This document shows, in pieces, positions 1 to 9,175 of a stretch of 64,000 nt of DNA. The DNA is taken from the NCBI GenBank assembly GCA_963921825.1, contig OY997591.1:44227825-44291824 (forward strand), given 5' to 3'. Under the pieces are notes generated by a model. It was not told where the DNA came from, made no database searches, and saw nothing but the letters and a program-made list of their open reading frames with translations. Each line of letters begins with the position of its first letter. Positions within the stretch are counted from its first letter, which is position 1. This DNA comes from Erodium maritimum (lineage: Eukaryota > Streptophyta > Magnoliopsida > Geraniales > Geraniaceae). Position numbers and translations under genes: made by a program.

Positions 1-488
1 CTTTGGTGGAAGTCGTAATCGTTGTGTCGGGTCTACATTACGTGTCCGAGTGTTGAGTCGGTTGAGGAAAGTAATAGTCGTGTGTCAGTCGGGTTACTTG
101 AGTTTGGGAATAGTAGTCCCCTGTGTTTGGGTTGTTGTTGGTGTTACCGGCATTGCCTGCTAGTATGCCGTAGTCAGTTTGTTATCCGTGGTGGTGAGCG
201 AACGCTCACCCCTAGCTGCTTTTCCTACAGGTACTGATCGCGGGACGGACTAGGTGAGCTCTCGAAGCTTGAAGAGCTAGGAGCGGGAGTCCGGCTTTCT
301 TGTTTTGAGTCTAGCGACGTACGCCTTGTATTTTGTCCGCTTGTTGGGATGTGCTTTTGAGTTGTAAATTATTATTTTGATTAACTAAATGATGGTTTAA
401 AGGTGATTTATTTAAAAGGTTTGAAAATGTTTTATTGTCTTAAACGTTCGCGTTCCGTGTTCGGTTCTACTGAATTTGGGGCGTGACA
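1..488 (+). repeat. 3' end of the 5' LTR of element A
   Basis: Aligns gap-free with 8688-9175, the end of the 3' LTR, and finishes with the same GGGGCGTGACA terminus. The first about 2.4 kb of this LTR lie left of the window. It includes the GGTGAGCG-AA-CGCTCACC hairpin at 193-210, followed by a pyrimidine-rich stretch and CAG/GT at 228-232. Confidence 0.93.
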
Positions 489-491
489 ACT

Positions 492-503
492 TGGTATCAA
501 AGC
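492..503 (+). promoter_or_regulatory. Primer binding site of element A (initiator Met tRNA type)
   Basis: TGGTATCAAAGC lies three bases after the LTR end and matches, with one difference, the TGGTATCAGAGC complement of the plant initiator tRNA-Met 3' end that is usual in plant chromoviruses. It would prime minus-strand DNA synthesis. Confidence 0.85.
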
Positions 504-854
504 TCGAGGTTTCACACCTCGGACTGTACGTCAATTAGGTGGGTGAGTCGAGTCAGTAAAAGTCCCGTCGTGCGTTGGGTACGCAAGTCGGAAACCGTGT
601 GTAGACCCGTAGTGTTTTGATTCCTGTTTGTGTTTGTGTGTATGTGCAGTACGGTTATTACTGGCATACTGTTTGTGTGTTGCTGCGTGAAACGTTTTTA
701 AGCTGTCGCGACTCGACTCAGGGGCGCCCCTGTAGTCGAGCGTGATGGTGCTGATATCAAGTGGGTACAATTTAGTTCGGGGACGCCTGGACCGGGTTGT
801 AACTACCTGACGTCAAGAAATGGGGTTTTATAATGAATTGGAGAAAGTTTTAAA

Positions 855-975
855 AAGTTGTTGGCCCGGTGGGTGTGTTTTAAACTTGATTGGCCCTGTG
901 GGTGTATGTTTATGTTGGTTGGCCCGGTGGGCGTGTTTCGACTTTGGTTGGCCCGGTGGGCGTGTGTTGTTGTTT
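855..975 (+). repeat. Tandem array in the leader of A (TTGGCCCGGTGGGCGTGT-like units)
   Basis: Four imperfect units of roughly 30-40 bases, each with a core close to TTGGCCCGGTGGGCGTGT. Element H has a related minus-strand array at about 63130-63290, so the array predates the split of A and H. Confidence 0.75.
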
Positions 976-1145
976 GGCGTAGTCGGTTTGTGATCGAGGT
1001 TGAGTGACTTGAGTTGGTCTGTGATTCGTTGTGCGTGTGTTTGTAAATTGGTGGTCGAGCGTGTGTGTCGTTTAAGGCTATTTTTAGGGTTAAAACGGGG
1101 TAAGGTTCGAGTTTGAAACGATTTTGGAAAACAGGCCTGCGCGAG

Positions 1146-1260
1146 TGTCACGGACCCTGTCACGGATCCGTGACGGAGCAGCGCGTTTTGGCAATTTTAG
1201 GGACTTCGTCACGGCTCCGTGACCCCAACCGTGACGGGGTCGGTCACGGATCTGTGATCC
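1146..1260 (+). promoter_or_regulatory. Palindrome cluster upstream of gag in element A
   Basis: Contains a perfect 16-base palindrome GTCACGGATCCGTGAC at 1159-1174, a second with a two-base centre at 1208-1223 (arms GTCACGG/CCGTGAC), a near-palindrome at about 1242-1260, and a single GTGACGGGG half-site between them. The same cluster occurs before gag in H. Self-complementary loops between primer site and gag are where retroelement RNA dimerisation signals usually sit; that function is inferred. Confidence 0.6.
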
Positions 1261-1520
1261 CTGTCTATTCCACCGTCTTGGTTGCGCAGTTTTCGTGTTG
1301 TTGTTACGTGACTTGGTGCACGTTTGTGCGGTTTATTTGAGGTTTCTCTTACGTGTTCTAGTAATTGAGGTTTAATGACGTGAGCTGGGTGACGTCTTGG
1401 TAGCGAGTACGCTAGAGTTAGACGTAGACCGTGTGAACGCTAGTATTTATAGAGCACGTCATCGTTGTTTAAATTCGCAAACTAAACGTTTGCGTGTATC
1501 CGTGCAGAGGATCCCGACAC

Positions 1521-2868
1521 ATGGCTCGTGGCAGACGAGGACGATCAGCCGTGACACGGGGAAGGGCGCCCGCGCGTGGCAGAAGGGTATAGTCAGCAGG
1601 GGCACCAGGATGGATGCCCACCGTCGAGCCCGCCGAGTACGCGGAAGCCCAGGGTACTCTTGTCAGAGAGAATAGGAGGAGCGACACAGGACCATCTACG
1701 ATCACGCCCAGCGTCCCGCCGGTCGTAGATCCTCCCACTACGACCGCCCTGGGCGAGCTGACCAGGACGGTGCAGAGTTTGGTGGAGATCATCGCCAGTA
1801 GAGAGTCGGCATCGCCAGCTCCGGAGACAGCAACTGTTCCAGCAAGGCCATACGACCCAGACACTGCTGGACTTTCTGAAGCTGGGCAGACCCACATTTG
1901 TCGGGGAGCCGAACCCCGACCTAGCCGAGAGATGGCTGGAGCAGGTCACGCAGGACCTGGACACCTCAAGCATCGAGGATGGTCGCCGTAGAGTGTCCTT
2001 TGCAGCTCATCAGCTGAGGGACAACGCCTACCACTGGTGGGGGCGTGTGAGGGACAGAGTTGGGCACGACTACGGTCTCTTCCAGACAGTCTTTCTGGCG
2101 CAGTATTTTCCCGAGTCGGCTCGGTTGGATCGATATCGGCAGTTCCTGGAACTGCAGCAGGATGGGATGTCAGTGGCAGAATATGAGGCCAGATTCACGG
2201 CCCTGACCCGATTCGCACCAGAAATGGTGGCGATAGAGCTGAACTGTTGCCTACGGTTCGAGGGGGGGATGAGGCCGGTGATTCGGGATCGAGTTCTCGC
2301 CCTGAGGTTACGGAAGTACTCAGAGCTCGTAGACACGATAGCGACAGTGAAGCAGGGTCTCCGAGAGGCAGCCAGGACCCGCGAGGTTCGACAGCGGCCG
2401 ACCAGTGCTGCAGGGCCGTCAGAGTTCCGAGATCCGAGGAGACAGAGGACCACGGGGTTCTTCCGGCCACAGGCTCAGCAGGGCGGAGCGAGACGGATGG
2501 GGTCGGTGGCACCAGTGGGGCCAGTCGCTTCAGAGAGATGGCTGAGATGCTTTGTCTGCGGGCAGCCATGTCACATGCATCGAGAGTGTCCGATGGGCAC
2601 GGGGCCGAGAGCCGACAAGGCCAGGTGTTTCCGGTGCGGACGGGTTGGGCAATCTATTGCAAGGTACCCTGATCCGATTGAGGCAACGTCAGCGCGGCGA
2701 CCGCTGCAGTCGTATGCAGTGCAGTCGCCCAGGGGTCGCCCGCGTCAGAGTCAGCAGTCGAGGTTCTCATAGCTGTCCACGAGCGCGCAAGTTCCAAGAC
2801 AGCAGCAGAGATCTGGGTATCCAGCAGTCAGTGCGCCGGGTCATAGGCAGTAGGCGTCCCAGGGAAGA
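1521..2868 (+). pseudogene. gag of element A (capsid/nucleocapsid), broken
   Basis: The start is ATG 1521, chosen because element H has the same MARGRRG-type N terminus at the equivalent place. Gag would form the cytoplasmic particle in which the RNA is reverse transcribed. The frame runs through a stop near 1590, shifts frame near 1850, and is then open from about 1858 to 2772 with the retrotransposon gag core (YHWWGRVRD and the Q-FLAQYFPESARLDR stretch). One good CCHC zinc knuckle, CFVCGQPCHMHREC, is followed by a degenerate second one (CFRCGRVGQS...) that has lost its His and last Cys. Two more in-frame stops (near 2770 and 2851) precede the protease, with which gag shares a frame, as usual for single-ORF Tekay elements. 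It is non-functional as it stands. Confidence 0.88.
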
Positions 2869-4040
2869 GTGTATGTAGTTACCGACTCCCGGGCCTCAGG
2901 ATCCGCTACCCACCGCGAGACCATTCAGGGTACGTGTTTATTGTATCATTTATGGGTGTTGTTCTTATTTGATACCGGGGCGTCGCACTCGTTTATTTCG
3001 TTGAGTTGTGTGGAGAGGTTGGGGCTGAGTTTAAAGCCGTTGAGTCCATCCCTGTGCCTGGACACCCCAGTTGGGGGTGATGTATTGTTGACTAGGGTCT
3101 GTCGTGCCTGCGAAATTAGAGTCGCAGACTGTCCTTGCCCAGGTGACCTTCTCGTGCTGGGAATGACGACCTTTGACGTGATCTTGGGAATGGATTGGCT
3201 GGCGAAGTACCGAGCCAATATCGACTGCTACAGGCGACGAGTGACAGTGTCAGCAGGCAACACGAAGGTGTCGTGTGTGCTGGGTAGTAAGAGCGGGGTT
3301 CTCCTGTCGGCGTTGTCCGCAGTGGAGGAAGTATCGGCTGTGCAGAGCCGAGAGTTACCGCGAGTGGTATGCGAGTTCCTCGAGGTCTTTTCTGAGGAGT
3401 TGAGCGGGTTGCCACCAGAACGTGAGGTGGAGTTCGGGATTGACCTGGTGCCGGGAACGGCAGCGATATCGATGGCGCCTTACAGGTTTACGCCGACAGA
3501 GTTGACTGAGCTGAAGCGTCAGCTCGAGGAGCTTCAGGAGAAGGGATTTATCCGTCCGAGCGTATCGCCGTGGGGAGCACCAGCACTCTTCGTGAAGAAG
3601 AAGAGTGGAGAGCTTCGGATGTGTATAGATTACCGGAAGCTGAACGGGGCTACGGTGAAGAACCGATACCCGATGCCGAGGATTGACGACATGTTCGACC
3701 AGTTGAGAGGGTCGACCTGTTTCTCGAAGATCGATCTGCGATCCGAATATTACCAGTTGCGAGTCCGAGAGGGGGACGTCGCAAAGACTGCATTCCGGAC
3801 ACGCTGTGGGCATTACGAGTTCTTGGTGATGCCGTTTGGACTGACAAATGCACCTGCATCGTTCATAGATCTGATGAATAGTATATTTAGGCCGTACTTA
3901 GATCAATTTGTGGTGGCGTTCGTAGACGACATCTTGATCTATTCGCAGAGCGAGGCGGCACATGAGGTACATCTGAGAACTGTTCTGACCCTGCTACGCA
4001 CGCCTATGCCAACCTGGAGAAGTGCGAGTTTTGGCTCGTT
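2869..4040 (+). pseudogene. pol of element A, part 1: aspartic protease and reverse transcriptase
   Basis: The frame is open from about 2854 to 4047. The protease shows the catalytic DTGASHSF motif at 2971. The reverse transcriptase follows, with the YRFTPTEL entry, a [12 protein letters not shown] block, CIDYRKLN, and the FVDD active site at 3919-3930. The two enzymes would process the polyprotein and copy the element RNA. The frame is lost by a frameshift near 3990-4040, just before the thumb/RNase H connection, which resumes in another frame at 4044. Family identity is certain; the copy is inactive. Confidence 0.92.
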
Positions 4041-4043
4041 GAG

Positions 4044-4560
4044 GTGAAATTCCTCGGTCACATTCTATCCCGTGACGGTATATTGGTCGATCCGTCGAAG
4101 ATCGACGCGGTTTCGAAGTGGGCATGGCCCACGAGTGTCTTCGAGATCCGCAGCTTTCTGGGGTTGGCAGGCTATTATCGGCGATTTGTCCAGGACTTTG
4201 CGCGACTAGCCGCGCCGATGACTCTGTTGACGCGCAAGGGAGTCGGGTTTGTGTGGACAGAGGATTGTGAACGTGCGTTCACTGAGTTGAAGACTCCTCT
4301 GACTACCGCTCCAGTATTGGTAATGCCAGAGCGAGGGATCGGGTATGAGGTCTATTGTGATGCGTCCGGGGAAGGACTGGGTTGTGTACTGATGCAGTTG
4401 GGTAAAGTTGTTGCTTATGGCTCCAGGCAGTTGTAGACACACGAGCGCAACTATCCTACCCATGACTTGGAGCTAGCAGCAGTCGTGTTCACGGTAAAGG
4501 GCTGGCGGTATTATCTGTATGGCGAGGGATTTCAGGTGTTCTCGGATCACAAGACCTGAA
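4044..4560 (+). pseudogene. pol of element A, part 2: RT connection and RNase H
   Basis: Continues pol after the frameshift: the [11 protein letters not shown] and [11 protein letters not shown] blocks typical of Ty3/Gypsy, then RNase H with YCDAS at 4353-4367. A TAG at 4434-4436 interrupts it, after which the expected [18 protein letters not shown] segment continues in the same frame. Near 4555 about 30 bases appear to be missing, together with a frame change, where relatives have the segment after SDHK. RNase H would remove the RNA template during reverse transcription. Confidence 0.88.
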
Positions 4561-4561
4561 C

Positions 4562-6328
4562 ATGCGCCAGCGGCGATGGATGGAGCTACTCGAGGAGTAC
4601 GACTTTGAGCTACGCTACCATCCGGGTAAGGCGAACGTGGTCGCCGACGCCCTGAGTAGGAAGTCGGTTCCAAGTCTTGCTAGCATATCAGTCCGAGAGT
4701 GGGACATGATGGGGGAACTGAGCACGTTCGGGCTTGAGCTAGAGGAGATTACTGGTGGCGTGGCCATGTGCTCCTTGGTGGCTCAGCCCTCACTACTTGC
4801 CCGAGTGTTGGAGGCGCAGTCAGAGGACATCGAGACGTCGGAGATCCGAGAGAGGGTCGCTAACGATGACGAGGTGGTAGGCTGGGAGATCAGTGCAGAT
4901 TGGGGACTACAGTATCGAGGAGGGTTATTCGTGCCGGGTAACTGTAGGGACGACGTGTTGCGAGAGTCACATCATTCGCGTCTTACAGTGCACCCGGGTG
5001 GCACCAAGACGTACCGCGACATCAGGCGGCACTTCAAGTGGAGCGGGATGCGGAAAGCGGTCGTAGAATTTGTATCGAGGTGCCTCGTCTGTCAGCAGGT
5101 GAAGGCCGAACATCAGCGTCCCGCCGGATTGTTGCAGCCACAACCGATTGCCAAGTGGAAGTGGGAGCATATCACGATGGACTTCGTGTGTGGACTGCCG
5201 AGATCGCCGAAGGGACACGACGCCGTACGGGTAGTAGTCGATCGGTTGACCAAGTTGGCCCATTTCTTGGCTATGAGGATGATTGATGCGGTCGACAAGT
5301 TGAGCAGCCTATACATTCAGGAGATAGTGCATCTCCATGGGGTCCCTATGTCGATAGTGTCTGACAAGGATCCTCGTTTCACGTCCAGATTTTGGCCGAG
5401 TCTACAGACCGCGTTAGGGACCGAGGTCCTACTCAGTACAGCACACCATCCCCAGACATACGGTCAGTCCGAGCGCACTATTCAGATCTTGGAAGACATG
5501 CCGCGGGCATGTGTGCTGGACTTCAGGGGATCATGGGAGACCCACCTACCGTTGGTCGAGTTCGCCTACAACAACAGCTTCCAGGCCAGTATTGAGATGG
5601 CACCGTTCGAAGCGTTGTATGGGAGGCCGTGTCGATCGCCAGTGTGTTGGGCAGAGGTGGGGGACAAGGGTCTGCTGGGGCCAGATCTTGTTAGAGAGAC
5701 GATAGAGAAGGTCGCGCTGATACGCGAGCGGTTGAAGACCGCACAGAGTCGGCAGAAGAGCTATGCCGGCAGACGACGTCGACCTCTTGAGTTCGTAGTC
5801 GGGGATCACGTGGTCCTGAAGGTGAGCCCGAGGAAGGGACTGGTACGGTTCAGACGCAGCGGTGGCAAGTTAGCCCCGCGGTACATTGGCCCTTTCGAGA
5901 TCTTCAGCAGAGTTGGAGCAGTGGCCTATCGTCTGGCGTTACCACCGCAACTTAGGAGAGTTCATAACGTCTTCCACGTATCCCAGTTGCGGCAGTACAA
6001 TGCGGACCCCTCCCACGTCATTGAGTGAGCAGATATCGAGGTGGCTGACGATGTCTCTTATGAGGAGCAGCCGATTCGAATCATGGACACACGGGAGCAG
6101 GTCCTTCGTGGCAAGGTTATCCGCCTGGTACGGGTGCAGTGGAAGCATCACGGGGCTTAGTCGACTTGGGAACGCGAGGACGAGGTTCGCGCGAAGTACC
6201 CCGACTTGTTCGACTCCCGAGGTACGTTTGTTTTAAATTTCGCGGACGAAATTCCTTTAAGGGGGTTAGATTGTAAGAACCACTCCCGGTCAACGCCAGT
6301 CAAATCGGCAAAAAACGGGAAAATTTAA
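4562..6328 (+). pseudogene. pol of element A, part 3: RNase H end, integrase, chromodomain
   Basis: Open from 4562 to a TGA at 6026-6028. It holds the RNase H tail (YHPGKANVVADALSRK), an HHCC zinc domain, and the integrase core. The catalytic residues are D at 5180, D at 5363 and E at 5471, giving the expected D-35-E spacing. After the GPFEI and VFHVSQLR segment, a chromodomain follows beyond the TGA, with a second stop (TAG 6158-6160) in front of its TWEREDEVRAKYPDLF end. Chromodomains of this class steer insertion to heterochromatin. The frame stays open across the purine tract and runs 57 bases into the 3' LTR, ending at TAA 6326-6328. Inactive because of the stops. Confidence 0.92.
6256..6271 (+). 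promoter_or_regulatory. Polypurine tract of element A
   Basis: TTTAAGGGGGTTAGAT directly before the TGTAAGAACC start of the 3' LTR; it would prime plus-strand DNA. It also lies inside the pol reading frame. Confidence 0.85.
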
Positions 6329-6483
6329 AATTTTTAGACAGAAACTTAAATGAACCTAAATTTGACCCCGAGTGTCATACCGGACTTAAGTTGACCCCGA
6401 TGTCGACCAAAGTGAGTTCCGGGGGACTCAGGGCAACTTTCTGACCAATTTGGGAAATATTGACTTTTCGCTGCAAAAGTCAA
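6288..6483 (+). promoter_or_regulatory. Cluster of six W-box (TTGACY) motifs at the start of U3
   Basis: TTGACC or TTGACT occurs six times in 196 bases: minus strand at 6288-6293, 6298-6303 and 6478-6483; plus strand at 6362-6367, 6391-6396 and 6460-6465. The last two sites form an inverted pair with a six-base centre and nine-base arms (TTGACTTTT/AAAAGTCAA). W-boxes bind WRKY factors and drive stress-responsive transcription in other plant elements such as Tnt1; that this LTR responds so is inference. Confidence 0.6.
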
Positions 6484-7988
6484 CCGAGCGACGTTTTGGT
6501 CCGTTCGAGGCCCGTTTTGGATCCAAAAAGCTTAGCCTTCATCGCAGCGGTCTTAGTTGAACCGTTTCCTTGTAACCCGTGAAGTTTCATAATTTCTTGG
6601 AAAAAGTGCCCGTTCTGGGCCCGAAAACAATCGAATTTCGCGAATCTGATTGGAAAATAACTAGGAGATATTTTCCAAAAAGGTGTGGGACCCACTTTCC
6701 ACATGTCAAATATGTGGTGGTGTTAGGTATTTTTGAAAAGAGACAAAGATGAGAGGATGGGGATGGTTCGGCCAACACTTCAAAAAAGAGAAAAAAAAGA
6801 GGTTTTAGAGAGAGAAAAGAAGAGAGAAGAAAGGGACAAAAGAGAAGAGGTCTTGGGGATTTGTGACTTTTCTCGACCATCAAACCGTTGGATCGTCTCA
6901 AAGATAGAAGAATCGAGTTCACACCGTCATTCTCTACGGTGAGCAACTAACCAAATTTCGTTTTGTTAAGTTTGAAAATTAGGGTTTGGGTTAAAACTAT
7001 TAGTTTTTGGTTGAGTTGAGGTGTGGGGTCCGTTGGAGACGTTTTGGAGCGAAGGAGGGACGTTTTCTGGTGACCGGAGGCTCGGGGGGAGCTCCGGCCA
7101 CCGTGCACGGTGGGTGGCCGGACATGGGGTGGCTGGCCGGAGCTAGGGCCGGCCACCACCATGGTGAATCGGTCCCAAAATGGCCCTAGCCACCCACGGC
7201 CAAGGTTGTCCGGGTGGGGCCCACACTCTCGGGTCACGGGTTTTCATGTTCGGGTGGTTTAGGAAGTTCCCTAAGTAGTTAATCCACACCCGGATCGAAA
7301 TTTGGAATTAAATTGTGAAAGTTGTAATTGACGGGTTTAGAAACTTTAAACGCGAATTAAATTACTCGGAAGTCGGAATTTGATTCCGTCGAGTGCTTAG
7401 GAACCCTTGAATTATTCTAAGACCGTAGAAACGAAAACGGGAATTTTCGGAGCCCAGTAAGGACGTTTTCCAATCCCGGGCAGATTCACCGGGTCGGGCG
7501 AAACGAGCCTTTCCGGGTCCATTATCGACAATGTCGAGTAATTGGGAAGTTTTGGAGTGATCGACATTGTCGGGGTTACTTTTGGGCGTCGAGTTTATTA
7601 AAATTCAGTTTATGTCTGCGAACTTAAAAGTATTTAAATTTGTGTTCTTACTAGATCGTGCCACTGACAGAGGAAAGGGAAAGCTAGGCGAGTGATCGAG
7701 ATCACGCCGGAGCTTGTTTGTGAGCTTTTGGGGAAAGCATACGAGGTAGGGAAAAGTAGCCAAATCTTGGCCCTGACTTGGGAAAGTTAACAGTAGAAAT
7801 GCATGTGACACTTGGGTGTCGTGGGTTAAGTAAGTTTATCAAACAATAGAAAGGCAGGTGACACCGGGTGGTGTCGTATGATACGGGAACGTATCATGTG
7901 ACACTTAGTAGTGTCGTAGGAGCAGTGAACTTTCGATATTAGAATTACTGGAGGCATCTGGTATTGCCCGGAGGTTGATTGTTTAGTT

Positions 7989-8345
7989 TGTGTCTTGGGT
8001 GGCCATGAGAGCCCGTACTTTACTGTTTGTGTCTTGGGTGGCCATGAGAGCCCGTACTTTAATGTTTGTGTCTTGTGTGGCCATGAGAGCCCGTACTTTA
8101 CTGTTTGTGTCTTGGGTGGCCATGAGAGCCCGTACTTTACTGTTTGTGTCTAGGGTGGCCATGAGAGCCCGTATTTTACTGTTGGTGTGTCTTGGGTGGC
8201 CATGAGTGCTCGTGGGGTTGTTGAACCCGTGTTTTACCGTTGGTGTCTTGGGTGGCCATGAGTGCCCGTGGGGTTGTTGAACCCGTGTTTGACCGTTGGT
8301 GTCTTGGGTGGCCATGAGTGCCTGTGAAGTGTTAAACCTGTGTTG
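7989..8345 (+). repeat. Minisatellite in the LTR of A (39-base then 55-base units)
   Basis: Five near-identical 39-base units built on TGTCTTGGGTGGCCATGAGA are followed by about three longer units (about 55 bases) with the same start and an added GTTGTTGAACCCGTGTT part. Solo LTR E carries the reverse complement at about 35058-35395, and H has a reorganised version at about 57240-57610, so copy number varies within the family. Confidence 0.88.
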
Positions 8346-8879
8346 TTGCTATCGGTTGAACTTCGCTTGTGGTTGTGATTGTGGTTACGTGAGGTTGGGG
8401 GCCCGCCTCATAATAAAGGGGGTCCCGTGATCGCGCGCGTATGCATGTTCAGACGAGGTAGGGGGCCCGCTTGAGAGTAAAGGGGTCCTGGCAACACGTG
8501 CGTGGTGGTGACAGGTCGACAGCTTGATCCAACCGTCGTGTTGGGAAAAGTGCGACATGTCGACCGCCTGGCCTGACAGGGATCGGCAAAGTGCGTGGGG
8601 ACTGAGTAGCTGGAGTGCGATCCTTTGTGATCTTGTTTGGTGTGCGATCCTTTGTGATCTTGGGTGTTCCGCGGTTATCTTTTGAGTCTTTGGTGGAAGT
8701 CGTAATCGTTGTGTCGGGTCTACATTACGTGTCCGAGTGTTGAGTCGGTTGAGGAAAGTAATAGTCGTGTGTCAGTCGGGTTACTTGAGTTTGGGAATAG
8801 TAGTCCCCGGTGTTTGGGTTGTTGTTGATGTTACCGGCATTGCCTGCTAGTATGCCGTAGTCAGTCTGTTATCCGTGGT

Positions 8880-8919
8880 GGTGAGCGAACGCTCACCCCT
8901 AACTGCTTTTCCTACAGGT
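8880..8919 (+). promoter_or_regulatory. Hairpin plus acceptor-like CAG/GT in the right part of the LTR
   Basis: GGTGAGCG, AA, CGCTCACC forms a perfect eight-pair stem, followed by a pyrimidine-rich stretch ending TTTTCCTACAG/GT. An equivalent hairpin and CAG/GT occur in the LTRs of B, C, D, E and H. It could be a splice acceptor with a structural element or an R-region hairpin; the role is unknown. Confidence 0.55.
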
Positions 8920-9175
8920 ACTGATCGCGGGACGGACTAGGTGAGCTCTCAAAGCTTGAAGAGCTAGGAGCGGGAGTCCGGGTTTCTTTTTTTGAGTCTA
9001 GCGACGTACGCCTTGTATTTTGTCCGATTGTTGGGACGTACTTTTGAGTTGTAAATTATTAATTTGATTAACTAAATGGTGGTTTAAAGGTGATTTATTT
9101 AAAAGGTTTGAAAATGTTTTATTGTCTTAAACGTTCGCGTTCCGGGTTCGGTTCTACTGAATTTGGGGCGTGACA

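Larger units (their letters stand above)
504..1520 (+). other. Untranslated leader of element A
   Basis: About 1 kb between primer site and gag with no supported coding frame. It holds a conserved leader block at 764-803 also seen in B, D and H, a short tandem array at about 850-975, and a cluster of GTCACGG/CCGTGAC palindromes at 1146-1260. The last 60 bases before gag resemble the same place in element H. Leaders of this kind usually carry dimerisation and packaging signals; that role is inferred, not shown. Confidence 0.7.
1..9175 (+). mobile_element. Element A: Tekay/Del-like Ty3/Gypsy chromovirus, 5' LTR cut by window edge
   Basis: An LTR retrotransposon read left to right: end of the 5' LTR (1-488), primer site, about 1 kb leader, gag, pol in the order PR-RT-RNase H-IN-chromodomain, purine tract, and a complete 2904 bp 3' LTR. 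That order and the C-terminal chromodomain identify a Ty3/Gypsy chromovirus; the long LTRs and single-frame gag-pol fit the Tekay/Del lineage (inference from family knowledge). The 488 bp shared by both LTRs align without gaps, with about 13 mismatches by eye, so the insertion is not recent. The element cannot be autonomous now because gag and pol contain several stops and frameshifts. The 3' target duplicate would be TCAAT just after 9175, but its partner lies outside the window. Confidence 0.93.
6272..9175 (+). repeat. 3' LTR of element A (2904 bp)
   Basis: Starts TGTAAGAACC after the purine tract and ends GGGGCGTGACA, matching 1-488 at its right end. It contains a W-box cluster at its left end (6288-6483), A/G-rich sequence at about 6730-6860, a 39/55-base minisatellite at about 7989-8345, and a hairpin plus CAG/GT module at 8880-8919. 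Solo copy E and both LTRs of H belong to the same family. No coding role is supported; reading frames across the minisatellite exist only because 39 is divisible by three. Confidence 0.93.

Noticed and set aside
492-503. tRNA gene at the TGGTATCAGAGC sequences
   Set aside because: These are primer binding sites complementary to a tRNA 3' end; no cloverleaf surrounds them.
7983-8315. Minus-strand frame of 110 codons with repeated MATQDTN peptides
   Set aside because: It exists only because the LTR minisatellite unit is 39 bases; related arrays in E and H give different frames, and there is no gene context.
7985-8345. Possible CRISPR-like array (regular repeats)
   Set aside because: Units are tandem without unique spacers, inside a plant LTR.
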